DNA of 64,000 nt from Marsupella aquatica (taxonomy: Eukaryota > Marchantiophyta): the NCBI GenBank assembly GCA_973895155.1, contig OZ316894.1, positions 1,178,001 through 1,242,000 on the forward strand, read 5' to 3'. A model generated the notes under the pieces. It saw nothing but the letters and a program-made list of their open reading frames with translations. It did not search any database and was not told the origin of the DNA. A program made the position numbers and the translations under genes. This document shows, piece after piece, positions 1 through 10,762 of the stretch (positions are counted from its first letter, which is position 1; every line of letters begins with the position of its first letter).

Positions 1-70
1 AGAAATCAGTGCATTTAGAAGGATATAGCGTTCAGTTTATGCAACATGCATTAAGTAGAGAATGTGGCAC

Positions 71-2255
71 CTGTGAACTCTTTAAACTTCTGCTCGAATT
101 TTCCACTCTTGTCGACAGCGTCCATCATCTCCTGCCTGGAATGGGTGAGTCACCCACAAACAAATCAGACCTTGAGATTAGCAATGACTAGGCTTGATTG
201 ACCTCATATTAAGAGCTCTGAAATCACTCATCAAAATAAACTCTTAAAATCCTGAAGTCTTGAAGACGAGGGTTGCGTACCTAGTAATCGGACTATTATC
301 GCACCCCATACAGATTTGACCACGGCTTTCGCCGTTCAAAATGGCCACGCACAAACTTGCCGCATCCTGTCAAGACACAATGGCAGAGAGACAAGCAGAG
401 CCATTCACAGACGGTTAGAAAACTCATAGCACCTCGTCTCCTTCGGTTTGAGAGGTCGCACTTAGGACCTCGGCTTATCCTCTTGAAGCCTGGTCTACCC
501 ATCAAGCCGTCTCCAAAGAATTTTTCCTCCAAACAGAACTCCAAAGAAACGCAGGTATTCCCAGGACAAAGGTATGTAGAATAGCAACGCTTGATCACCG
601 GCGGACAACTTTGGTAATGTCCAGAAAAGACGACACTTAATAATGTTCCCTGTAGAACATTACATGTGGCCGACGAATGTACAAATAACACATCCCAAGC
701 TTGGTAAACTTTGACGCAGACGAGCTCCCTGATTAACAGGGAACAGGACTCATTCGACATACGTCATCAGCAAAACGGAGACAGAGTAGTACCTCGTAGT
801 GAATGAGATTCAATGTGTGGTCAGGTCGTCCATCGACAGTCCCCTTACTGAGATAGAACGTATGAGCTCCACGATTCAGAAGGTACTATTCTCCGTCAAG
901 GCTCACATTTAAGATACGATATTGCTGTTCTACAATCCTAAGTAGCTTGTAAACTCGGAGTTCTACTGACCGTAAAGGCACTGTGACAAAATGCGCAAGG
1001 AGGATATATATAACCCGGCAAGTCTAACGACGCTGCCACCGACCTTGAGAATCTCATCCTCTGCATCCAGCAATTTATCTGTCCTGGGTCCTCTCCCTCT
1101 CGGAACAGAGGGTCCACTTTCCTGCACGGCAAAAGGCTATCAGCAAGGTTCATAACCATCTTCATTACGTCCTCGGAAAAGCACTTCCCCTAGGAGGCCC
1201 AGAGCATAAATCTCCAGCGAAGATTCACTGTAAGAAAGTGTACCTCGTCACAGACACCGCTGTCATTGGAATCGTAGAGAGCACTACTGGAAGTGAACAA
1301 GAGTGATCCTTCCCCGTTCCACCTCTGAGCAGCTGCCCTGCATCAAACATGCATACTCCACCTTCTGACTTTTTCCAGCATTGTGGGACGATAACCACCA
1401 TTGCAATTGCAGTTTCATGGGGAACTCACAAAAAAACAGCAAATTGATGTCGAAGAACCCATTAGAACAACACAAACTTCTCCTCTATTGGAGAAATGCC
1501 CAACCTGACTTCGGCAACGTAATCCAAACTTCCAGAAGGAGGAGCGCAGAATATGACGTAGGGAAACTTTTCCGTATGTTGTGGGTCGTCTTTCACCACC
1601 GGGACAATCCCCACAGATTTTAGGTCCTCATGGCGAGCAGTGGTGTTCGTTTGACCCACCACCGTACTTCCCTCATTGCCCTGCACGCACAGGACAACAC
1701 CTGCTCATCACAAATATATGGATCGCATGTCATGAGGGAATTGGTGTTTGACTCACCACTGTGCTTCCCTCATTCCCCTGCACGCAAACAAACACCGCTC
1801 ATCACCAAAATTTGGATGGCATGTTATGAGTAAATTGCTCAGTGCAACATGTACAATCATGGAGTACCCACCTTCAGCCAGAGTTGTGCGACGAGGCCTC
1901 CAAGTACTCCGGGTCCCACAACCAACAAATCTGCCACTGTCTTTCCCTCGGGCTTGAAGTTGGTCGTCACAACCCCCACGCCTGCCTCCTGTGACGCCAT
2001 TGTGACAACTCCCTTCGAGACCAAGCCGCTCCCCACCTGGACTATGGACGAGAAGCTGAAATCCTCCGAGAAGGCTTTTCTTGCTGCTGCTGCTGCTGCT
2101 TTCAGAGGCAGAGCGGCAGTGCCACACCGCAGGCCATGGAAATGGGTCAGCCACGGAGTGGACGTGGAGCTGATCGAGGTCGCTGCCGGAGCTTTGGCGA
2201 TGGAGACGAAGGCCAGACTCGACGACGATTTGGCGAGGGAGCTCGTGGAAGCCAT
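71..2255 (-). CDS. Chloroplast NAD(P)-binding Rossmann-fold protein (3' end outside window)
   Basis: By-eye exons on the minus strand: 2255-1872, 1680-1505, 1337-1244, 1121-1008, 882-793, 366-281 and 135-71. They join in frame to about 336 codons. The first ~60 residues are rich in Ser and Ala with few acidic residues, as in a chloroplast transit peptide. Residues ~110-128 hold the nucleotide-binding loop VVGPGVLGGLVAQLW. Later exons give FPYVIFCAPPSGSLDYVAEVR split by a splice site, then WNGEGSLLFTSSSALYDSND, VVRLAGLY, RGAHTFYLSKGTVDGRPDH and QEMMDAVDKSGKFEQKF, in the order expected for the extended-SDR-like chloroplast proteins of plants. The substrate is unknown to me. The last donor (GT at 70-69) implies at least one more exon, perhaps 30-40 residues, beyond base 1. 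Six junctions are consistent in phase; five are GT-AG and one (1007-883) is AT-AC. Fold and strand are sure; the exact family name is not. Confidence 0.85.
883..1007 (-). other. U12-type AT-AC intron of the Rossmann gene
   Basis: No GT donor keeps the reading frame between the exon ending in LAGLY and the exon beginning LLNRGAHTF. On the minus strand, the sequence after codon TAT (1010-1008) is ATATCCTCC, close to the U12 5' splice site ATATCCTTT. The intron ends in AC (884-883). The motif CCTTGAC (901-895) lies about 12 bases before the end and matches the U12 branch-site core CCTTRAY. Using these boundaries joins the exons in phase 0 and restores the conserved protein. GT-AG choices hit stop codons or the wrong frame. 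Confidence 0.75.
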
Positions 2256-3460
2256 ACCTGGAGCTTCACGAACTCCACGAAGTGAGATTCGGGGTTTAAC
2301 AGAAATAACAGCATCTGAAAGCCTGAGGGCGAAGTGGGGGCTTATCGGTTTCGTAGGAAAATATCCGGACCGTCTAATTAGAGATCGACGCTCAAAGTTA
2401 TTTTGGTTCTCTTCACTTTTTATCTATTTATGAGAATCACCGAAATTTTTTATCACGATGGACTTAGATAACACTTTTTACACTTTTGACTGAAATGTGA
2501 CCTGTTATCGGTCCCCTTACCGTTTGCAGCCGGTTTAGATTATGTTATTGAACCGTTTTCCTTGGTAACTTGACGACTTTACAACCTTGAACCCGAAAGG
2601 CCATTACTCAAGATTACCATACGTCTTAACTACTTTCTTCTCAAGGTAGTCAAAGTTGTCAACTGCGATCTGCGACCGGTTTGTTTTTTTTTTGGGTGGA
2701 AAAGCAACAATTGTTATACGCAGTCCATGGGGATGCCATAAGGATTGGTTGTATGCCATTACCATTAGTCACTCCTGGTGAAAGAAAAAACAAAGCAAAA
2801 ATTACATAATCTTGTGAAAAAATTATGACAATTAATGGCCAAATGCCATCATCCCAGATCTCCAAGCTTTGAGATGCCCTAATCCTATGCAAAATGATAA
2901 TGACTTTACAGATATCATAATAGTGAATGATGTTTAAGCTCTTGAATATAAGTGAGATTATGGTGAGTTGAAGAATGGATTAATAAGTGAATTTCAATGA
3001 TTGTGCAAGCTATAAGAGAGTGATAGGTTCTACATGAAAAGGTACACGTTTTAAGTCCATCTCATGATTGAATAGAAATGTTATCATAATTGAAGAGCCA
3101 GGCAGACTGCCTGCCACAATGACATTTTGTACACAGATCATGAGAGAGAAAGATGGGATTGCATATTATAGTGTTTAAATTAGATAAAAGAGCCAAAAGT
3201 GGACCCAACCAACTGTTAAAACCTCTGCAAACGGGTTTCCCAAAACTTTGAATCCATGTGAGCTGTCCGTTGGTTAGATGAACAATCTGGGCTATTTTCA
3301 ATTATACTTTGCCTTTCCAGAATAAATGGCCAATCCTTCATATAGATACAGACGGCTCATCCTGGACCATACTTCTTATTTTATTCTTTAGCAAACTAGC
3401 AAACTAAAGAGATCATTGTTGTATTTTAATGAACTTAATTTTAAAAAATAAGCCTGCAGA
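2256..3460. other. Spacer upstream of the Rossmann gene
   Basis: This holds the promoter and 5' leader of the minus-strand Rossmann gene (near 2256-2450), then AT-rich DNA. I see no open frame with recognisable content. The stretch 2731-2777 resembles 7543-7590 and is the first landmark of the segmental duplication described separately. Confidence 0.5.
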
Positions 3461-3466
3461 GTATCT

Positions 3467-3690
3467 CAATGGTGTGCATGGTGTCACAGGGAGACAAAAG
3501 GTGAGGGGTTCAAAGCACAACTCCCATAGCTAATGTTCTAAAAGTAACTTAAAGTGGTGTGCATGGTAGTTGAGAGTCAAAAGGAGATCCCATGTATAGT
3601 TAAGGTTTTAAAATTTAAAAGGTTGTGCATGATCATTGGAAATCAACAGGTGAAGGGTTCAAATCACACCTTCAATAGCTAAGTTCTTGA
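3467..3690 (+). repeat. Three imperfect tandem units with B-box-like motif
   Basis: Three diverged units start near 3467, 3553 and 3622. Each opens with a form of GGTGTGCATGGT. Two carry GGTTCAAAGCAC or GGTTCAAATCAC, followed by a variant of CATAGCTAA. The GGTTCAAANC motif resembles an RNA polymerase III B box, so a tRNA-derived SINE origin is possible but unproven. Confidence 0.5.
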
Positions 3691-3696
3691 AAACCA

Positions 3697-3785
3697 GTAC
3701 TTGAAACCAGTACTTGAAACCAGTACTTGAACTTAGCTACTAGGTAAACTTGAAACTAGTACTTGAAACCAGTACTTGAAAATCT
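3697..3785. repeat. Short tandem repeat, ~13-bp unit
   Basis: Five copies of a CCAGTACTTGAAA-type unit, interrupted once by TTAGCTACTAGGTAAACTTGA. Confidence 0.8.
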
Positions 3786-4404
3786 TATGAGCTTTCACAT
3801 ACAAAGCACAGCCAGAAGTGAGTCACGCCCAAGAGCATAAGGCCAGGACATGACTCCTCACAAGATATCCATACCACGTAAGGCTGTAAGGCTCAGAACG
3901 TCCAAAAGTTGATTGACCTTAGGTATGCAATTGTTGTGTGATACTGTGTCACCAGTCACAAATAAAAATTATGACTTATAACAACTCCTTACTGTAGGAG
4001 CAATCAAAACTACCCACCCCCTATGCATAAAAATTATCATCAGTAGAATTTTGACTAAACAAATCTAAGACATGAACTATTTTTATGGCCGTGCTTTGAC
4101 CCTCCCTTTGGCGACCAGATGGCTTGTCTGCATTGTCTTGTCTGCAAGGGTACTATATGGGGACATTAGGGTGTCTCAATCCTGGGTCCCGGGCCAAAGT
4201 TATGGAAGGAGGGTCCATCCCGGAAACCGCCTTATGGGAGCCCAGCATGGGAATTCAAAAATGGGGGGACTGAGGGAGATTTGACCCTCCCCATAAGGCA
4301 GTGTTTATGGCCTAAAACCCATTTTAATTATGCAACCCTTTACCTTCCCTCTTGGTAAAGTGGTGAACCCAACCAACCAGAACCTGTCACTGCAGGTAGA
4401 AAGC

Positions 4405-4501
4405 CCTGGACCTCTTACTCTCTTCCTGAATTCCCTGTGTTTTAAAATGTGATCCTGGACCTCTATCACTCTCCTGAATTTCCTGCATTTTAGAATGTGA
4501 T
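4405..4501. repeat. Two-copy tandem repeat, ~49 bp
   Basis: Units 4405-4453 and 4454-4501 both run from CCTGGACCTCT to a form of AAAATGTGAT, with a handful of substitutions. Confidence 0.8.
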
Positions 4502-4517
4502 CAGAGAGCTCATCAAC

Positions 4518-4655
4518 TTTGCTGACACATAATGCTTCCATTGCAATTTAATTGCCAGCACAAAACTCGTTGTTAGCACAGCAAATTTGCTGACACATAA
4601 TGCGTCCATTGCAATTTAATTGCTAGCACAAAACTCGTAGTTAGCACTGCAAAAT
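4518..4655. repeat. Two-copy tandem repeat, 68 bp
   Basis: Units begin TTTGCTGACACATAATGC at 4518 and 4586. They are nearly identical through AACTCGTNGTTAGCAC. The low divergence points to a recent duplication. Confidence 0.85.
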
Positions 4656-5299
4656 TGCAGACATGGTCCTTGTTTGTAAGGAGATTGTGAGGGGACAAGG
4701 TGGTCAGGTACAATAGCTCGTCTGTGTGGAGACATCGAGGAGGTGGCTTGTGTTTGTGGGGACATTGGGGACATCAGGTTCAGAGATTAACCACAGTTCT
4801 TAGCTAACGGGTTTCCTCGATTGATTTCTTTTTCATTTTTGCCAATTGCTGGGTGTGCAATGGTGTCCTTCTCAACAAAACCAAGCTTCCCATCCGATGC
4901 AAGTAATCACATATGATCGAGCTGGAAGTTCAAAAACCAAGCTTCCAACTCGACGATGGTCGTTAAATACGATCGAGCTAGAAGTTGTCACAGAAGCGGA
5001 AGACTGGTGGACTGCTGCCAATTTGGATAGAGTTCCAGAGTGGGAAACATAATTTCCGCTGATAAGAACTTCAGAGCTATTGTTACAACAAATGAATCCT
5101 GAGTAAACACAAACTTTGAGAACCAAAGTGTTCCCTTTCTCTTTTCCTGTTTGGAGATGAATCGTACTCTGTTTGCTTCTTTTCTTCTTTCTCTACAGAC
5201 TCTCCAACATTCTTACAATGTAATCAGACACACATGTCTACAGGCATAATTACAATGTGATCTCTCTCATCTACAGAAGTGATCAGGTGTAGTCATCCG

Positions 5300-6199
5300 T
5301 CACTCGCTCTGTCCAGCAGCACCGATGGCGTAGCTCGATAGGACTGTCGAGAGCTCTTGTCGTCCTCTCCACTCTTCGCCGGGCTTGAGTTGGATTGGAG
5401 ATTGAATTGCGGCAGGCTCGATACACAGCATGTGCTTGTACTCCTCGTCACCGAAATCCTGCATTGCTTTGGCCTTCTTCTCCCACGGATTCCACACGAC
5501 TGCATCGGGGAGCCCGTCTTTCCTCAGCACGAGCGTCTTTTTCTTCTCGTGGTCAATTACCGCAATCTTGCTGGGAGTGGCCAAGTAGACTCTGTCCAGC
5601 TCCGAATCAAAAGTAATGGCATCCCCCTGTTCCGTGAGGCGAGCCCTATCTTGCAGGTTATCGAGGTAATCCAGTGTTTCCAACCCTTCTACTCGTACTT
5701 CGCTGATGTCGGAGACAGAGAGGTACGTGTGGCAAGCAAATGTGAATGAGAACGGCTTGCTGTCTATATTCCTCACACGCAAGGTCATCGTGAGATCGCC
5801 AGATCCGAGCGCCACTCTCAGTCGGAGCTCGAAGTTGTGTGGCCAGATCTTCAGATCATCTTCGCTAGGTTTTAGGAGGAGGTCCACGGCAGCTCTGGAG
5901 TTGTTCACGAGCGGGGGAACATTCTGCTCCAAAACCCAAGTCCTGTTCCGCGCAAACCCGTGCTGCTCGAGGTTTCCGTGAGGGCCGAACTGCGGAAAGC
6001 AAATCGGAATTCCTCCCCTGATGGCCTTGGGAGGCTTAAACACCGCCTTGCTGCTGAGAAACAGCAACTCCTCTCCCCTCTCGTTCTTCCACGACGTCAC
6101 ATGCCCTCCGAACAGATGCACCTCCGCTGTAGATCCCCGTGGCTCCTTCAATAAAATCTTTTCCATACCACTGCTGGCATCCTTCACCACTTCCGCCAT
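5300..6199 (-). CDS. Glucose-6-phosphate 1-epimerase (aldose 1-epimerase fold), intronless
   Basis: An uninterrupted 299-residue frame of full family length. It interconverts the alpha and beta anomers of hexose 6-phosphates, probably in the cytosol, since I see no transit peptide. Visible marks in order: LFGGHVTSW (29-37), the sugar-phosphate site RGGIPICFPQFGPHG (61-75), QHGFAR (79-84), FACHTYL with the presumed catalytic His157, and the presumed catalytic Glu261 in CIEPAA. The start ATG is followed by a normal N-terminus and is preceded by a CT-rich leader on the coding strand. Plant relatives that I know carry several introns; this copy has none, so it may be a functional retrocopy. The 3' end and flank (5244-5404) reappear in decayed form at 8066-8202. 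Confidence 0.95.
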   Translation of the reverse strand: MAEVVKDASSGMEKILLKEPRGSTAEVHLFGGHVTSWKNERGEELLFLSSKAVFKPPKAIRGGIPICFPQFGPHGNLEQHGFARNRTWVLEQNVPPLVNNSRAAVDLLLKPSEDDLKIWPHNFELRLRVALGSGDLTMTLRVRNIDSKPFSFTFACHTYLSVSDISEVRVEGLETLDYLDNLQDRARLTEQGDAITFDSELDRVYLATPSKIAVIDHEKKKTLVLRKDGLPDAVVWNPWEKKAKAMQDFGDEEYKHMLCIEPAAIQSPIQLKPGEEWRGRQELSTVLSSYAIGAAGQSE

Positions 6200-6387
6200 C
6201 GATAGTCAGTCGATCCCTCACTCCCCCTCCGATCTCCCTTTCGATATCCGCAGAAAACGACAATCAAATCAACCTCGAGCAAAGTCCCAGCTGAGCAAAC
6301 CTCTCGATCTCACACTGCTCTACTCCTCCGCCTTCTGCAATTCAGTAAGCCCCTACTCCACCAAGTCACCTGCACAACATCAGCAAC

Positions 6388-6478
6388 AAGAGAAGAGAAG
6401 AGAAGAGATGAGCAGAGAAGAGAAGAGGAGAGGAGAGGGGACCAGAGGAGAGGGGACCAGAGGAGATGGGCAAGAGTG
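6388..6478. promoter_or_regulatory. Purine/pyrimidine-asymmetric tract upstream of the epimerase
   Basis: Runs of AGAAGAGAAGAGAAG and GGGGACCAGAGGAGA on the plus strand are a CT-rich tract on the coding strand, 190-280 bases before the epimerase ATG. Such tracts are common in plant core promoters and 5' leaders. I infer a promoter or leader role from position only. Confidence 0.45.
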
Positions 6479-6727
6479 GGAATGGGAATGAGCTCCGAGA
6501 TCGAGAGTGGATGGAAGTATGGAAGCCAGACATTCGACTGCGAGAGAGCTTTGTACAGTCAGCGGAAAAGCGGAGGAGCAGAACACAAATGGCATCAATC
6601 CGAATTATCGGTGCTGTGTGTCTGATGTCTCCTGCGTTCGATCGTGTTCCTCTTTATTTCCTTCTTCTACAGTACTTTTAATTGCCCATATGTCTGTCGT
6701 GTCCAACTGCTCTACTAAGGTACAGTA

Positions 6728-7170
6728 GTTGCTCTGCCAGGGGTAGGGGTTATGGGCTGTACTCTAATCCCCAAGGGGGGTTGTACTCTAATCCCCAAGG
6801 GGGGTTAGAGTACACCCTGGTTGCTCTGCCAGGGGTTGGGGTTATGGGCTGTAATTCCCAAGGGGTTTAGAGGACAGCCATGGGTTGTGCAAACCCTACA
6901 CTCTGGTTGCTCTGCCAGGGGTTGGGGTTATGGGCTGTAATTCCCAAGGGGGTTAGAGTACAGCCATGGGTTGTGCAAACCCTACACTCTAGTTGCTCTG
7001 CCAGGGGTTGGGGTTATGGGCTGTAATTCCCAAGGGGGTTAGAGTACAGCCATGGGTTGTGCAAACCCTACACTCTTGTTGCTCTGCCAGGGGTAGGGGT
7101 TATGGGCTGTAATCCCCAAGGGGGAGGGGGTTAGAGTACAGCCATGGGTTGTTCAAAACCATGACACTCT
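6728..7170. repeat. Minisatellite, 86-bp unit, five copies
   Basis: Units start with GTTGCTCTGCCAGGGG at 6728, 6820, 6906, 6992 and 7078. The first spacing is 92 bases and the next three are exactly 86. Inner units are nearly identical (GGGTTATGGGCTGTAATTCC, then GTTAGAGTACAGCCATGG); the outer units differ more, as expected when central units homogenise. Confidence 0.95.
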
Positions 7171-8065
7171 AGTTCACATATCCCAAATTGCTCAGACAGG
7201 TGATTGTAGAGTACGAGTAAAATGTTCACTGTTTTCCTGGCACTATCAAAAGTTTTACTCACATTACCCCTATGTTTCTATATCCAACTGCCTTGCTCAC
7301 AACAACCTGGTTAGTAACATCCATTTTTAGGACTCCTCTTTTGGTTAGCAAGTTTGCTAACCATCTGGGATCTTTAGAAAACACTAAAAATACAAAAGGG
7401 AGCAAAAATCAAAAGAAATTTAAAACCACTAGTGACTCGCTAACAACACTCTCCTCAGAATCAAATTTGATGGATCTTAACTTAGTAGTTAGGGTTACAA
7501 ACATAATAAGCTATGGATTACAAAATTCATAATCCATACCTTTTTGCCATAAAAATTGGTCATATGCCATGGCCATAGTCACTCTAGAGACTAGTGGCAA
7601 ACAACAACAAATGGGGAACAGCAAGCTTGAGAGGCCCCACTAAAAGAGCACTTAAGGATTACAGTGTTGTGTCACTTTCTTTCACTTTGGGAAAAAGAGG
7701 ACTATAGTCGGGCATCTTAAAGCCTGGAAGTGGTTGAAAGTTACAGATTTGTGGTCCATCTTATAACTCAGGTTATGAGACCCAGTTAAGGAATTTTAAA
7801 AATGGAGGGGGGTAGCACTGACCGGCCCCATAAGGAATGAGTTATGGCCTCATCTCTGTCTCATAACATATATCATTTTCCTTCATTCCCGATTGCCGGC
7901 CTCCTCAAATGCAGCAGCCATCATCAAGTCAGACACACAGCCCACGTGTCTTCAATCACGGCTTTCCAGTGTTCTGGAGTACTGGATTTCCACATTTCTA
8001 GATTTGTGCCTAAAGTTGCAGAAAAGTTACAGGTTAAGTGTTAAGTGTGCGGGATTTCCTTACAT
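7171..8065. other. Spacer with segmental-duplication landmarks
   Basis: No supported gene. 7543-7590 resembles 2731-2777, and about 7755-7850 resembles about 4215-4313 (shared GGTCCATC, the GGAATT..AAAAATGG block, CCCCATAAGG and TTATGGCC). Confidence 0.5.
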
Positions 8066-8202
8066 GCATAATTACAATGTGATCTATCATCCCAACAGGT
8101 GGTATTTTAGTGTAATGTCCACTTGCTCTGTCCAACAGCACCAATGGCATAGCCGGGTAGAACTCTAGAGAGCTCTTGTGCTTGAGATAAATTGGAGTTT
8201 GT
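8066..8202 (-). pseudogene. Decayed 3' end of glucose-6-phosphate 1-epimerase
   Basis: Read on the minus strand, this encodes QTPIYLK, then after a ~24-base deletion ELSRVLPGYAIGAVGQSK. The intact gene ends QSPIQLK...ELSTVLSSYAIGAAGQSE. The copy continues into 3' flank: 8066-8085 is identical to 5244-5263 (GCATAATTACAATGTGATCT). The deletion shifts the frame and the rest of the gene is missing, so it cannot be functional. It is the counterpart of 5244-5404 in the presumed duplication. Confidence 0.88.
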
Positions 8203-9119
8203 GGTTTATAAAGGTTGTCAAAGCTGGTGAGACTCTTGCGTCTGACCAGATCAGGTTTAGCGTGGTCATGGTCACACAAGTGGAGGGTTTATTGTTTAGG
8301 ATCTTTAGGAGAGTCACAAAAATGGTTGGTTGATAGTTTGGGATCAGCAATTATCTATGGAGGGCAGCCCCTAGTAATGAAGCAATCTGGAAATCACTCA
8401 CAAGCCACCCCAGAACAGCCACTTCAAGGTGGAGGACAGCCTCTAACAGTGATTCTGTGGAGGGATAATTTGCTCAGCCATCCCAAGATAGCAACTTCTG
8501 TGGGGGTTGTGGCAGGTGAAATTATTATTATTTTTCCCCCCAAAAAAGGGAGGGTGCAAGGCCCGTCAATACAACCAAGGGGACGAAAGTGTGGTGGGTG
8601 AAAATTAACTTCCATGGAACACAACTCTAAAGTATATATAAGTTCACATTCCAAGAAAGGACGTGCTAGCTCCATGTCATTGGTCTTTCTCGTCGCAAAT
8701 GGCATACCACCCTTCATGGTATGCCATTCAGCTCTTTTGTGTTCTCAGCTACAGTACATTGGGTAGATTGATATTATCAAGGTGAACTTTGATTTCATGC
8801 TCTAGGGAGAACTCTCTAGAATCAAGACAAATCTTGAGCTTTGATATGAGTGGCATAACTATGAGTATATGTGGTAACTTTTGTAAACTACATTAAAAAA
8901 AAGCTTTGTATCATTCTAGTGTTCACCCGTAGAGTCCTTTGAGCACAAATGCCTTATTCATAAGACACCAGCCAGCCTGGCTCATGCATCCTTTGATAAT
9001 TCTTTGCGAAGATAAAACTTTGCCATGTTATGCGCCCCAACTTGTGGGGATAGGCAATTTGATGATTGAACAGCGTTAAGGACCTGACAAAATGTATGTT
9101 GGGGAAAACTAGGAGTGGA
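8203..9119. other. Spacer, no gene seen
   Basis: No supported coding region. It contains a perfect 12-bp inverted repeat (8698-8709 with 8717-8728, arm AATGGCATACCA, 7-base loop) and loosely repeated GGAGGGCAGCCCCTA-type blocks around 8355-8530. Confidence 0.5.
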
Positions 9120-9310
9120 AATCTTGTGGGTTGCTATTCTAATGCATTGGCATGCATGTAGTGCACCCTAGCATGCAGTCACCCTCTATTCTATATGCCA
9201 CTATGCACTCCTCCCAATGCATCTTGTGGATTGCTATTCTAATGCATTGGCATGTTGTGCACCCTAGCATGCAGTCACCCTCTATTCAATGCACTGATCC
9301 CAATGCATCA
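9120..9310. repeat. Two-copy tandem duplication, ~100 bp
   Basis: ATCTTGTGGNTTGCTATTCTAATGCATTGGCATG, followed by GTGCACCCTAGCATGCAGTCACCCTCTATTC, appears at about 9120-9191 and again at about 9222-9285, both followed by ATGCACT and CCCAATGCATC variants. Confidence 0.85.
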
Positions 9311-9689
9311 GCATTTTTCAGACCCACAGTCCAGGCTGCTTAAACTATTCACAGCATGAAAGGCAGTCCCCAAACCCTCCTGCTTCACTCAATCCCCACC
9401 TCATGCTTGTTGTTGCCTGCTTCAGCCCCTCATAACAATTCTCTATGTCAAAAGGGGGCCATGGTGTAGTCCACTTGGGATGGAGTTTATAAAAATGATG
9501 TCCCAACATCCAATTGATCTTCTTCATCAGTCAATGTGCAATCCGTACTCATTAGTGCTCACCTGTGCAGAGAAGTGAAAGGTTCATGGCCGCTGACCTC
9601 TCTAGTGGCTTGTCCCCTTTACCTTGGGCAACCAGGATTCAAACCAGGAATCAGAAAAGCGTGAAAACAAGACCAGAGCTTCACAGGGT

Positions 9690-10762
9690 TGGGATTTGTT
9701 ATGCGAAATTCGGGGATGGTGAGGTCGTTTAACTGTCGTTCAGGTCGATAGCCGAGTTTCGTTTGATGAGAATTTGGCAGTGGTGATTCGTGCTCAATTC
9801 ATTACAGAAGCAGTCAACAGGCAGCGACAATGCAGAGTCCGGCGAAGGCTTTTGTGTCTGCTGCAACGTACGTTTTCTTCGTTTACTCGACTTCGCTGTC
9901 AGCATTATTCCTCTCCCTCTTTTGTGGTGCTTTGTTCTTCGTCTTTGGAGTGTGCGACAGGGTCTGAGTGAGCAGAAGAGGTGATCAATGCCCGGAGTTT
10001 ATCTTTCCTGAGGTTCATATGAGTCCGAGCTGACTTTTCTCAGTAGTGGATCCCTTTTTCCGACAGGTCGTTCCGTCCGGGCTCTGTATTTTGAGTCAAT
10101 AGTAGTTGGGAGATACTGGATGTCTGACTTTGCCTCTTCTCTTGTTGCAGTGTTTCCTCGTTGTTTACAACTGGAGAGGCTGTTATCAGCGAGTTGCCCA
10201 AGGATGATGCCCCTGCTTTCCCACCTTGCCGTGTGGGTGGTATGGGGGCCATGGGTGGTAAGGATTACTGACGAGCTCTTTCTGAAATTTTGCTCTCACC
10301 TTGAGTTTTACATTCAATGTCCAGCATCTTTACGTGGCCTTCTGTGTTCCAACTTGAATGATCTCAGCCACTTCTGAATTCCCTGCACCGTAACAGGGTA
10401 GTGTAGTATGAACGAGCTGATGAATTCTTTTGAGCTACCTGCATATGAAATTCTATTCTAAGAGCAATTATTATGAAATTCTATTCTAAGAGCATGGCAT
10501 TCTTGTCAGATAGCCATTATTCTCATTTGAAACGAAGTCATATCACTTTTGCGAGCTATTTGTACCAAAGATCGCAGCAGAGCAATGGATACAAGGGAAT
10601 ACATCTTTGGACGGAGGTAGAGTCCCAACCCTAAAATCAGAGACTTACAGGTCTGCCATCTCGTTCTGAGCGTTTTTGTTTTTTTTGTAGAAATACGGTC
10701 TTGACTTCAGAAATCAAAGAAATAAAACAATTTATCTCACGTCGTGGAATGTCTTGCAGTCT
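9690..10762 (+). promoter_or_regulatory. Upstream region and probable spliced leader of the PPR gene
   Basis: From about 9770 the composition becomes exon-like and CT-rich. A pyrimidine-rich acceptor-like site ends at 10759 (CTTGCAG), three bases before the PPR ATG, and another ends at 10690 (TTTTTTGTAG). A 5'-UTR intron is therefore likely, but I cannot place its donor. A 24-bp direct repeat (ATGAAATTCTATTCTAAGAG) sits at about 10445-10495. Confidence 0.45.

Noticed and set aside
296-760. 154-residue minus-strand open frame
   Set aside because: It overlaps an intron and the 366-281 exon of the Rossmann gene in a different frame, and its sequence is not protein-like.
1849-2433. 194-residue plus-strand open frame
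   Set aside because: It is the mirror of the Rossmann gene's first exon, which has the transit peptide and nucleotide-binding loop on the minus strand.
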